Positions 7,079-14,429 of a DNA stretch of 34,487 nt are shown piece by piece (the first letter of the stretch is position 1; the number at the start of each line of letters is the position of its first letter). A program made the position numbers and the translations under genes. Location: contig LVAK01000001.1 of the NCBI GenBank assembly GCA_001604035.1, positions 1-34,487 of the forward strand, read 5' to 3'. The notes under the pieces are model-generated. The model ran no database searches. It saw only the letters and a list, made by a program, of their open reading frames with translations, and was not told the origin of the DNA. Source of the DNA: Clostridiales bacterium Firm_05. Its GTDB lineage: Bacteria > Bacillota > Clostridia > Oscillospirales > Ruminococcaceae.

Positions 7079-8694
7079 CGATTTCTTCTCCTTATCAGAA
7101 CAACTAAGCCTATAATGGCAACTATAGCAGGTATTGCTACAAGAATATAGATTATACCCTTGTCCTCCTTTGGAGTAGGAGCTATAACAGCGTGCTGAAG
7201 TGACTTTTCAGGGATCACCACGCCTGTCTCCTTGCCTGTCATTGTGTTGAGTGTGTTCAGGAGAACATTTGCATTGTTATAGGTGCTGGACTGAACGATA
7301 AAGCTGTTTTCAAACATTACAGGGCTGCTCACTACGAGGAGATTGCTTCTGTATACATCGAACTGTTCTCCGTGTTCCTTTGTAGATTTTACAACTACAT
7401 TTCTATCAGTTATCTCATTTGATTCCGGATCAGCATCCTCGGAAAGCAGCTTGTAAGGAGCAGTGTTGGGAGCTTTAAGAACTTCCTTAACAACGCACTC
7501 GCTGTTCTTCTTCACCACTGTGATCTCTCTTGCTAAAGGAGCAACGATCGGTAAGCTCTTGTTCGGGATAGCTCCCACAGATTCCTCATCAGAAATATTG
7601 AGAGTGATATCCTCAATAGCTCCGCCTATTCCGTTAGGCTGTGCAATAGTCCATGGCTCAATGCGGATCTTCCAGTCCTCAAGGAACTCGTCGATATTGG
7701 TAAGATTTGTAATACTTACATCGGGAACATAGAGTATATTCTTGCCGTACTTCTCATCGTTGTACATAAAGTCACTCAGCTTCTCGATAAGTGCAGCGCT
7801 GAAATCGTACTGCGGCATTGGTATAACTACCAGATCATACAGCTCTGTATCCAACTCATCATTGACTATATCGAAAGAAGTGCAGTCATATCCGTTCTTT
7901 GCAAGGATCTCATCTCTGAGTGTATTTACATTGTCCTCGTAAACATCTCTGTAGAGACTCTGACCGTTCATCTTGTCTGCAAAGGCTACCTTTACGATAT
8001 GTGAATCGGTCACATTCATGATCTGTGATGTGATGATGCTCTCGCCGGCGAATACCAGAGTGAGCTGTCGATTCTGAGCGGCAGCAGCATCGGCTGTTAT
8101 CATAGTCTGGATCTCAGTTGTACCAAGCACTCTTACACTTTCACCGGAGTAAAAAACAATGCTGTTCTTTGTGATATCTCCGTTGTAGTATTTCTTATAC
8201 TTTGAGATGGCATCAGGATCTGTGTTGAGGTTTACGTACTTTACAGTTACATTGCCCTTACCGCTTCCCTGTCTGGAGTACATCTCGTACTTGTCAAGGA
8301 TAGTCGGTATCATATCATAAGGAAATTCGAGGGGCTCCGGTGTTATTCCGGCCATACGGTAGTAGAGCTGATATTCATATTCAGCCTGCTTCGACATCTC
8401 ATCAAAATCTGTACGAGGCATTGTAACGAGTATCTCAACATCCTGATCAAGGTTCTTGAGGACGTCTATTGTCTCGTCACTGAGCTCGTATCTGTTATCT
8501 CCTGTGAGGTCGAGCTTCATCGGACGACGCTTCTCCATGACCGCAGCCATAACGTTGAGCACGATAACTATTGCACAGACGATGGCGATGGTTACGAGAG
8601 ACATCGTACCGTATTTCATTTTCTTAAGTGCGCCGGAGTCGTTTTTCTCCGGCTGATTACTTGTTTTGATATCGTCAGTATCAGTTTTCTTCAT
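7075..8694 (-). CDS. GldG-like auxiliary protein of ABC transporter
   Basis: About 539 residues. The cytoplasmic N-terminus is followed by a membrane segment (MSLVTIAIVCAIVIVLNVMA), a large extracytoplasmic domain of the ABC-type Gldg/IFT52-like family beginning RRPMKLDLTGDNRYELSDE, and a C-terminal membrane segment ending in the basic tail IRRRNR. The motif 'DLT..NRYELSDETIDVLKNLDQDVEI' (spread over about residues 42-70) is characteristic of GldG-like proteins, which start with 'fDLTxxkrYtLS'. ATG 8694 is preferred to 8703 because GGAAGG lies 10 nt before it and only 1 nt before the upstream ATG. It lies between the permease and the DUF4340 gene in one operon. In Bacteroidetes GldG works with GldA and GldF in gliding; in Clostridia the role is undefined. 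Confidence 0.85.
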   Translation of the reverse strand: MKKTDTDDIKTSNQPEKNDSGALKKMKYGTMSLVTIAIVCAIVIVLNVMAAVMEKRRPMKLDLTGDNRYELSDETIDVLKNLDQDVEILVTMPRTDFDEMSKQAEYEYQLYYRMAGITPEPLEFPYDMIPTILDKYEMYSRQGSGKGNVTVKYVNLNTDPDAISKYKKYYNGDITKNSIVFYSGESVRVLGTTEIQTMITADAAAAQNRQLTLVFAGESIITSQIMNVTDSHIVKVAFADKMNGQSLYRDVYEDNVNTLRDEILAKNGYDCTSFDIVNDELDTELYDLVVIPMPQYDFSAALIEKLSDFMYNDEKYGKNILYVPDVSITNLTNIDEFLEDWKIRIEPWTIAQPNGIGGAIEDITLNISDEESVGAIPNKSLPIVAPLAREITVVKKNSECVVKEVLKAPNTAPYKLLSEDADPESNEITDRNVVVKSTKEHGEQFDVYRSNLLVVSSPVMFENSFIVQSSTYNNANVLLNTLNTMTGKETGVVIPEKSLQHAVIAPTPKEDKGIIYILVAIPAIVAIIGLVVLIRRRNR

Positions 8695-8723
8695 GCTTAT
8701 CATACCTTCCTTTCATAGAGTCA

Positions 8724-9473
8724 TCAAGCCCAGCGCTTTTTCTCTAAAACCTTCACGGTAAAGAAGTTGAAGAGAAAAACTATGCTAAGGAAGAACAATA
8801 CGCTTGAGAGGCTGAATATGCCTCTTGTAAATTCCGTATATCTGGATCTCATTGAAAGATGAGAGAGGAACTCCATTATCTTCTCTCTTGTGCTTATCTT
8901 AAGATTCTTGCTTATGAAGGAATTGCTGTTGAGCTTTTCAAGGGCAGAATCGTCAAAAGCGTAGAGCACCAGGAAGAAGAAGACTGATACTACCGCAGAG
9001 GCCATCTGGTTCTCTGTAAGAGAGGAGATGAATACTCCGATAGCAATGAATGCTGCTCCGAGGATCAGCATTGCGAAGTAGTTGCCCAGGAGCGAAGACC
9101 ATACCATATCCTTGCTGAGGTATCTGAGTATGAGTGCGTATATGAAGATAACGCTCTCAGCAATAACAAAGAGTGTGAAGGCCGCAAAGAACTTTCCGAG
9201 GACTATTTCCCATAGGCTTATCGGCGCAGTGAGGAGTCCCTGATCTGTGCGGTTCTTTTTCTCTTCGCTAAGAAGTCTCATGGTCAGTACAGGTATCAGG
9301 AATATCACCACTATGAACATTGATACGAACATAGGTGATATATCTCCGAGGCCTGATTTTATAACATCGTTATAGAAGAAATATCCCGAAGCGATATAGA
9401 AAACTGTCAGGAAAACATATCCTATTCCCGATGTAAAGAACGAACCCATTTCTCGTCTGTATATAGCGCCCAT
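8724..9473 (-). CDS. ABC-2 type permease, GldF-like
   Basis: 249-residue integral membrane protein with about six hydrophobic segments (for example IGYVFLTVFYIASGYFF, MFVSMFIVVIFLIPVLTM, FAAFTLFVIAESVIFIYALI, LLGNYFAMLILGAAFIAIGV, ASAVVSVFFFLVLYAF, VLFFLSIVFLFNFFTV). The N-terminal MGAIYRREMGSFFTSGIGYVF and the coupling segment LLSEEKKNRTDQGLLTAPIS are typical of ABC-2 permeases of the GldF/NosY type. The start codon overlaps the ATPase stop by one base (TAATG), a strong sign of stoichiometric coupling. It forms the membrane channel with the ATPase upstream. The direction is likely export, but substrate is unknown. Confidence 0.9.
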   Translation of the reverse strand: MGAIYRREMGSFFTSGIGYVFLTVFYIASGYFFYNDVIKSGLGDISPMFVSMFIVVIFLIPVLTMRLLSEEKKNRTDQGLLTAPISLWEIVLGKFFAAFTLFVIAESVIFIYALILRYLSKDMVWSSLLGNYFAMLILGAAFIAIGVFISSLTENQMASAVVSVFFFLVLYAFDDSALEKLNSNSFISKNLKISTREKIMEFLSHLSMRSRYTEFTRGIFSLSSVLFFLSIVFLFNFFTVKVLEKKRWA

Positions 9474-10591
9474 TATTCCTCGTCTCCTTTCTCATCCTGA
9501 GCCTCTCCGGCAGCTTCTTCAGCAGCCTCCCGGGCGGCCTGTTCAGCTGCCTCAGCCTCTTCCTCAGTCATAAGGTTTATCCTTACCTTAGGCTTTTTTC
9601 CCTTGGCAGCAACACCTTTTTCAGATTCATCATGGCCGAAGCCTTCGCCCATGGTGATCTTGAGGAATATATCCTCAAGGGTGAGGTCTGAGAGCTGGAG
9701 CATGAGGATATTCCAGCCGTTATCGAAACAGAGCTTGTTTATATCTCTGCGGACGTCAGTCTTTCCGTCTGTTTCCACATCGTAGTCGTATATGCCTTTT
9801 TCACGCTCCATATCAGCACGGACATACTTTACACCGCTTATATTTCTCAGAGCAGTGACGATCTGTTCCTTTTCAGCTCTTGAGTGATCGGGACCTTCGA
9901 TACGAAGTGTCATCTTATGCTCGTTTGTGATATTCCTTGCGATCTCATCGGCAGTACCGTCAGCAGCAACAACGCCCTTGTTGATGATGATGATCCTGTC
10001 GCATACAGCCTGTATCTCAGGAAGTATATGAGAGGAAAGGATAACTGTATGTCTCTTGCCCAGCTTTTTTATGAGGGAGCGTATCTCTATGATCTGATTA
10101 GGATCAAGTCCTACTGTAGGCTCATCGAGGATAAGCACGGGAGGATTGTTTATAAGAGCCTGAGCAAGGCCGACTCTCTGCTTGTATCCTTTTGAGAGGT
10201 TCTTGATAAGTCTCTTTCTGACGTCACTTATCTTGCAGAGGTTGCAGACATCATTGAGATGAGCCTTGCGTGGCAGCTTGCATTTCTTGAGATCGAAAAC
10301 AAAGTTGAGATAAGCGTCAACGGTCATATCCACATAAAGCGGCGGTATCTCCGGAAGATAGCCTATGCTTGCCTTTGCCTTCTTAGGCTCTTCAAGCACA
10401 TCCACGCCGTTTATGAGTATCTGACCTGAAGTCGAAGAGATATAGCCGGTCAGCATATTCATCGTTGTTGATTTTCCGGCACCGTTTGGTCCGAGGAAGC
10501 CAAGTATCTCGCCTTTCTCCACCTTGAAGCTTATATCATTGACGGCTTTTTTATCGCCGTAGCGCTTAACCAGATGTTTGACTTCTATCAC
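9473..10591 (-). CDS. ABC transporter ATP-binding protein, GldA-like
   Basis: 372-residue ABC ATPase. Walker A is GFLGPNGAGKST (about residues 31-42), signature LSKGYKQRVGLAQAL, Walker B VLILDEPTVGLDP, and switch His in ILSSHILPE. A C-terminal extension beyond the usual roughly 310 residues is strongly Ala/Glu-rich (EEAEAAEQAAREAAEEAAGE) and looks disordered or helical. The start is GTG at 10591 with AAGGAGG 7 nt upstream. It heads the operon ATPase, permease, GldG-like, DUF4340, 90-aa protein. The upstream 105 bases contain several dyad repeats but no consensus promoter that I could find, so it may also be read through from ribF. It energises the transporter at the inner face of the membrane. 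Confidence 0.92.
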   Translation of the reverse strand: MIEVKHLVKRYGDKKAVNDISFKVEKGEILGFLGPNGAGKSTTMNMLTGYISSTSGQILINGVDVLEEPKKAKASIGYLPEIPPLYVDMTVDAYLNFVFDLKKCKLPRKAHLNDVCNLCKISDVRKRLIKNLSKGYKQRVGLAQALINNPPVLILDEPTVGLDPNQIIEIRSLIKKLGKRHTVILSSHILPEIQAVCDRIIIINKGVVAADGTADEIARNITNEHKMTLRIEGPDHSRAEKEQIVTALRNISGVKYVRADMEREKGIYDYDVETDGKTDVRRDINKLCFDNGWNILMLQLSDLTLEDIFLKITMGEGFGHDESEKGVAAKGKKPKVRINLMTEEEAEAAEQAAREAAEEAAGEAQDEKGDEE

Positions 10592-10611
10592 TGGAAGCCC
10601 TCCTTCAGAAG

Positions 10612-10681
10612 TTATGATTCTGTCAGCACAAAAGCTGACACTTACTAATCAATAGTAATTCCTGTCTGTGACAGTAAAGTG
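10612..10681. promoter_or_regulatory. cluster of dyad repeats upstream of the Gld-like ABC operon
   Basis: Three inverted repeats lie in the 105-base gap: TGTCAGC-ACAAAA-GCTGACA (about 10620-10640), TTACTA-ATCAA-TAGTAA (about 10643-10659), and CTGTC-TGT-GACAG (about 10662-10674). None is followed by a T run in either direction, so they look more like operator or leader elements than terminators. No -35/-10 pair is convincing. Confidence 0.35.
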
Positions 10682-10696
10682 AAAGCAGGCTGAATT

Positions 10697-11572
10697 TTAT
10701 ATGTCAGCCTTAAGTATATCAGCAGATATCTGAGCCTTGAGCTCATCCAGCGAGGAAAATTTCCTCTCGCTGCGGATGAAGCGCTTTATCCTTATTTCCA
10801 GTGTCTCTCCGTAGAGATCACCTGTGAATCCGAGGATATGTGTCTCTGCCAAAGGCGCACGCTCCCCCTCGATAGTTGGTTTCACGCCGATATTTGTGAC
10901 GGCTCTGTAATCCCTGCCGTCTATATTTACAGCCGAAGCGTAGACTCCGTACAGCGGCACCAGCTGTTCAGCTTCAAAGAGCTGGTTCACCGTGGGGAAA
11001 TCTATTGTACGGCCGATCTGTTTACCATGTACTGCTTTTCCGTAAATGGTATATTCTGCTCCAAGCAGCTGAGCAGCCTTTTCCGGCCTGCCATTGCTGA
11101 GAAGCTCCCTTATCCTGTTGGATGAGACATTCTCTCCGTCAGCAGTAACATCCTCTGCCAGCTCGGCAGTGAAGCCGAACCTCTTTCCAAGCTCTGCAAG
11201 CTCTGCGATACCGCAGGAAGCATTCCTGCCGAAGCGGAAATCCCTGCCGCAGACCACACAGGACGCACAAAGCCTTTCTGAAAGTATCCTGCCTGCGAAA
11301 TCCTCGCCGGAAAGATCCTTCAGGCTGCTGAAATCCTCGCTGATGACATCATCTATCCCCAGCGAGCGTATCAGTCGCTCCTTGTAGCTGTCGGTATAGA
11401 TATACTCTATCCTGCGGCCCTGTTTAAAGGAAAGGGAAGTGTTCCTGAAGGTGAATACCGTTGGTACAAGCCCTCCGGAAGCCATTTCCGCAGGCCTGCT
11501 TATAACCGCTCTGTGTCCAAGGTGTACTCCGTCGAAAAGTCCCAGCGCAACCGCTGTTTTTTTCTGTTCCAT
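10697..11572 (-). CDS. ribF: bifunctional riboflavin kinase / FAD synthetase
   Basis: 291-residue RibF that phosphorylates riboflavin to FMN and adenylates FMN to FAD. The N-terminal nucleotidyltransferase domain has GLFDGVHLGHRAVI and the C-terminal part of the site SSNRIRELLSNG. The riboflavin kinase domain shows YGKAVHGKQIGRTIDFPTVN, GVYASAV and TNIGVKPTIEG. ATG 11572 is chosen because it begins four bases after the truB stop with GGGGTGAG upstream. A start at 11677 would add 35 residues inside truB with no similarity to the family. The N-terminus is slightly short: the usual beta-strand before GLFDGVHLGH is reduced to MEQKKTAVAL. It is the last gene of the rimP operon, following truB as in Bacillus. 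Confidence 0.93.
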   Translation of the reverse strand: MEQKKTAVALGLFDGVHLGHRAVISRPAEMASGGLVPTVFTFRNTSLSFKQGRRIEYIYTDSYKERLIRSLGIDDVISEDFSSLKDLSGEDFAGRILSERLCASCVVCGRDFRFGRNASCGIAELAELGKRFGFTAELAEDVTADGENVSSNRIRELLSNGRPEKAAQLLGAEYTIYGKAVHGKQIGRTIDFPTVNQLFEAEQLVPLYGVYASAVNIDGRDYRAVTNIGVKPTIEGERAPLAETHILGFTGDLYGETLEIRIKRFIRSERKFSSLDELKAQISADILKADI

Positions 11573-11576
11573 AGTC

Positions 11577-12470
11577 TCACCCCAGATTCTTTCCCACACG
11601 CAGCAGCCCGTTCTCACGGTCAGCGACAGCTGTGCCGAAAAAAGTGCCGTCCTGAGCGTATACCCTGTAGGTATCACTGTCCGGTATTATGCCCCTGACT
11701 CTTGTGATATCCAGCTTTACTCCGTTGCGGTACATCCTTGCCTGAGCTTCGCCGAGCACCAGCTTCGGCAGTGAAACGAAAACCTTGTCGGTGGGCAGGA
11801 GCAATGTCTCCAGCCTGTCCTCATCCTTTGCCTGCTGTATCTCCTCAAAGGTAAAACAGTCAGCAAGAGTGAAGCCGCAGGATGAAGTCCTCACAAGGGA
11901 GGTCATTATACCGCCGCAGCCAAGCTTTTCGCCTATATCATTTATAATAGTACGTATATACGTGCCCTTTCCGCAGACTATCTCCAGCTTTCCCTCACAG
12001 GTATCGGGATCGTATTCCGGCAGTCTCAGTGAGCTGACCTCGATCTGCCTTGCCTCACGCTCCACCTCTATCCCCTGTCTTGCAAGATCATAGAGGCGCT
12101 TTCCGCCCACCTGCACTGCTGAGTACATCGGCGGGAGCTGCATGATATTTCCCGTGAAATACGGCATTACAGCTTCGAGCTCATCCCTGCTGACAGCAAG
12201 ATCTGAGACAGACTTGACCTCGCCCCATATATCCTGAGTATCGGATGTACAGCCAAGGCGGAAGCCGGCCAGATAGCTCTTTGTATTGTCGGGCATTATA
12301 TCGCAGGCCTTCGTTGCATTTCCCACGAATACAGGCAGAACTCCTGTAGCCATAGGATCCAGCGTTCCCCCGTGACCGAGCCTTTTCATGCCGAGTATGC
12401 CCCGGAGCTTTGCCACAACATCGAATGAGGTGAAGTCCTGCGGTTTGTTTACGCATAGAATACCGTTCAT
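11577..12470 (-). CDS. truB: tRNA pseudouridine(55) synthase TruB
   Basis: 297-residue TruB, which makes the pseudouridine at position 55 in the T-loop of tRNAs. The N-terminal GILCVNKPQDFTSFDVV, the catalytic motif RLGHGGTLDPMATGVLPV with its nucleophilic Asp, and the YLAGFRLGCTSDTQDIWG segment are all present. So are GKGTYIRTIINDIGE and a C-terminal PUA-like domain. Length is normal. The ATG overlaps the nrnA stop by one base, and ribF starts four bases after its stop, so all three are coupled. Position downstream of rbfA/nrnA is the standard Firmicutes order. Confidence 0.95.
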   Translation of the reverse strand: MNGILCVNKPQDFTSFDVVAKLRGILGMKRLGHGGTLDPMATGVLPVFVGNATKACDIMPDNTKSYLAGFRLGCTSDTQDIWGEVKSVSDLAVSRDELEAVMPYFTGNIMQLPPMYSAVQVGGKRLYDLARQGIEVEREARQIEVSSLRLPEYDPDTCEGKLEIVCGKGTYIRTIINDIGEKLGCGGIMTSLVRTSSCGFTLADCFTFEEIQQAKDEDRLETLLLPTDKVFVSLPKLVLGEAQARMYRNGVKLDITRVRGIIPDSDTYRVYAQDGTFFGTAVADRENGLLRVGKNLG

Positions 12471-13426
12471 CAGCCCAGTGCCCTTTCAACAGCTGCTGTA
12501 AGCAGCTTCTTTGCGCTTTCCAGGTCGCCTTCAACAGTACAGCCGGCAGCTTTTGCATGGCCTCCGCCGCCCAGCTCCTGGCATATTACGGATACGTTCA
12601 CATCATATGCCGAACGGAATGAGCATTTGTATACACCGTCCGGGCGCTCACGCATGAGTATGCCCACCTCGGTATTCTCAAGCTGTATCGTCAGCGGAGC
12701 AAAGCCCTCCAGCTCCTCCATTTCTATGCCCATATCCTTCATCATGTCCTGAGTCACAGCGATTATAGCAAGCTTTCCGCCTAAATGAAGCTCCATGAGC
12801 TCATTTATCCTGCTCTCCAGCTTCATCCTGCCCTCGGACTTGACGTCGAACATATAGCGGTTTATACGTGCGAAGTTGATATCGTATCTCCTCATCATAT
12901 CCGCAGCGATCTCGTGTGCTCTCGGAGTAGTACAGTCGTACTTGAAGCAGCCTGAATCAGTGGCAATACCTGTATAAAGACACATAGCGCAGTGCCTTGT
13001 GATCTTCACGCCCATGAACTCAGCCAGAGAGTATATGATCTCACAGGCGGCAGTAGCTTCTCCGTGAAGGAGAGTTTTCTCCGCATAGTTCTTGTTTGAG
13101 ATATGGTGGTCTATACAGAGCTGTACCTTGTCACCGTAGATATCCTCATACTTTCCCATCAGCTTTGTATCAGCTATATCCACAGCGATGACGGTCTGAG
13201 GCTCGAAGTCCTCCCCTGCGCCTATATCCGTAAGGAAATCATATCTCTTCGGGAACTCATCATGGCATACCACTCTGCTGCGGATGCCGAGCTGTTCAAG
13301 GATATCCTTGAGACCGAAGCCTGCACCTATGCAGTCTCCGTCCGGATTACGGTGAGTGATAATGACAGCGTCCTTACAGTTGCGGAGGAACGTCTCTGCT
13401 TCACTGAATCCGATATACATTGTCAT
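12470..13426 (-). CDS. nrnA: DHH-family oligoribonuclease / pAp phosphatase NrnA
   Basis: 318-residue DHH/DHHA1 phosphoesterase. Known NrnA degrades short oligoribonucleotides and dephosphorylates 3'-phosphoadenosine-5'-phosphate, with manganese. Metal-binding motifs are in order: THRNPDGDCIGA, AVDIADT, CIDHHISN and ATDSGCFKYD. The C-terminal DHHA1 domain has the substrate motif LGGGGHAKAAGC. The ATG overlaps the rbfA stop by four bases (ATGA) and its own stop overlaps truB. Its position between rbfA and truB is conserved in Clostridia. The assignment is firm; the preferred natural substrate is inferred from the family. Confidence 0.94.
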   Translation of the reverse strand: MTMYIGFSEAETFLRNCKDAVIITHRNPDGDCIGAGFGLKDILEQLGIRSRVVCHDEFPKRYDFLTDIGAGEDFEPQTVIAVDIADTKLMGKYEDIYGDKVQLCIDHHISNKNYAEKTLLHGEATAACEIIYSLAEFMGVKITRHCAMCLYTGIATDSGCFKYDCTTPRAHEIAADMMRRYDINFARINRYMFDVKSEGRMKLESRINELMELHLGGKLAIIAVTQDMMKDMGIEMEELEGFAPLTIQLENTEVGILMRERPDGVYKCSFRSAYDVNVSVICQELGGGGHAKAAGCTVEGDLESAKKLLTAAVERALG

Positions 13427-13779
13427 TCCTCCTCATTTCCGGCATTGAGCTTATTGAGCTTGCGGCTTATCTCAGCGCTTCTCTCAATGGAGTTGTCAGC
13501 AACAAAGGTAAGCTCCGGAGACTTTCTCATTTTCAGGCGTGCAAAAAGCTCCCTGCGGATGAAGCCGGATGCGTTTTTCAGTCCCTTTACGGATTCGACT
13601 GTACGCTCCATACCCTCAAAGCTTGAGACATAGACCTTGCATGAGGACATATCTCCCGAGAGATCAGCCCTTACCACAGTCAGCATCTTATCTATCCTCG
13701 GATCCTTGAGCTCACGGAGGATAGCTGTAAGTTCTCTTTTTATATCCTCAGCCATACGGCTGTTCTTGAAATTAGGCAT
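13423..13779 (-). CDS. rbfA: 30S ribosome-binding factor RbfA
   Basis: 118-residue RbfA, a KH-fold protein that binds the 30S subunit and assists 16S rRNA 5'-end maturation, particularly at low temperature. The N-terminal RMAEDIKRELTAILRELKDPRI, the central SGDMSSCKVYVSS and the FIRRELFARLKMRKSPELTF stretch are characteristic. The C-terminus ends in a short acidic tail. It lies 16 bases after the acidic hypothetical gene and overlaps nrnA by four bases. It belongs to the rimP-nusA-infB operon, in keeping with ribosome assembly functions being co-regulated. Confidence 0.94.
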   Translation of the reverse strand: MPNFKNSRMAEDIKRELTAILRELKDPRIDKMLTVVRADLSGDMSSCKVYVSSFEGMERTVESVKGLKNASGFIRRELFARLKMRKSPELTFVADNSIERSAEISRKLNKLNAGNEEE

Positions 13780-13795
13780 TTTACTCCTTTCGACC

Positions 13796-14302
13796 TCACA
13801 GGTTCACTGTAAATCCGCCGCCGGAGGTCTCCTCATGTTTTTCCTTATCAGCAGAGGGATCTCCGTCAGTATCTTCTGTCTTCTCTTCCTTGCTGCTGGT
13901 CTCGGCAGTCTCTTCCTTGACCTCAGTCTTTTTTTCCTCAGCCTTATCCTTTTCCTCGGTCTTCTGCTCATCGAAGAAGCCGTTGGTAAACATGGCTGAG
14001 CTGAAGGCCTCATCCTCGGCAGAAACGCTGTAGTCGGGGATATCGTCGTCCCCCTCCTCGCCGTAGTAAATGTCAGCATAGAGTCCGTATTCCGGCTCCA
14101 GCTCAACATCACGTACAGGGCGCTCTATGCCCATAAGATCATCGACTACCTCTTCAGGTTCTTCCATAGCGCTGCACTGTCCGAGAAGTATCTTCTTTAC
14201 CGACTGGAAGAAGAATATGTCTATCGGTCCGAAATCGTCCCATGCCAGTGCCTCGTTGCAGTACTGCAGCATATCGGCAGTACTCATTCTGCTGTTATCC
14301 AT
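13796..14302 (-). CDS. acidic low-complexity hypothetical protein between infB and rbfA
   Basis: 168 residues of unknown function. Residues 1-50 look folded (MSTADMLQYCNEALAWDDFG, then DIFFFQSVKKILLGQC). The rest is strongly acidic, with a stretch DIYYGEEGDDDIPDY, a middle FTNGFFDEQ motif and a roughly 50-residue Glu/Lys/Thr-rich tail without hydrophobic residues, probably disordered. No signal peptide or membrane segment is seen. A GGGGG run lies 10 nt before ATG 14302. A second ATG five codons later is possible. The gene stands between infB and rbfA, where most Firmicutes have no gene, and is preceded by a structured 127-base gap. A ribosome- or RNA-associated role is only a guess from position. 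Confidence 0.72.
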   Translation of the reverse strand: MDNSRMSTADMLQYCNEALAWDDFGPIDIFFFQSVKKILLGQCSAMEEPEEVVDDLMGIERPVRDVELEPEYGLYADIYYGEEGDDDIPDYSVSAEDEAFSSAMFTNGFFDEQKTEEKDKAEEKKTEVKEETAETSSKEEKTEDTDGDPSADKEKHEETSGGGFTVNL

Positions 14303-14360
14303 TTTGGTCTGACCCCCTATTCTTGATAATGATAAATGGTGAAAAAGTGAATAGTGAACA

Positions 14361-14409
14361 GCGGCTCTGCCCCGTCAGGGGCGTATGCGGATCAGTGATC
14401 CGCAGCCGC
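14361..14409. other. predicted three-way-junction RNA/DNA element
   Basis: The 127-base gap between infB and the acidic gene holds nested inverted repeats. An outer stem is GCGGCT (14361-14366) with AGCCGC (14404-14409). Inside it are GCCCC-GTCA-GGGGC (14369-14382) and GCGGAT-CAGTG-ATCCGC (14387-14403). A short direct repeat GTGAA-TAGTGAA precedes it. This resembles a small dispersed intergenic repeat or an operon-internal processing site; no T run follows. Confidence 0.5.
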
Positions 14410-14429
14410 AGCGCCGATCAACAGATCGC

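Noticed and set aside
11573-11677. 35-residue N-terminal extension of RibF
   Set aside because: It lies within truB in another frame; the ATG at 11572 has its own SD and gives the usual length.
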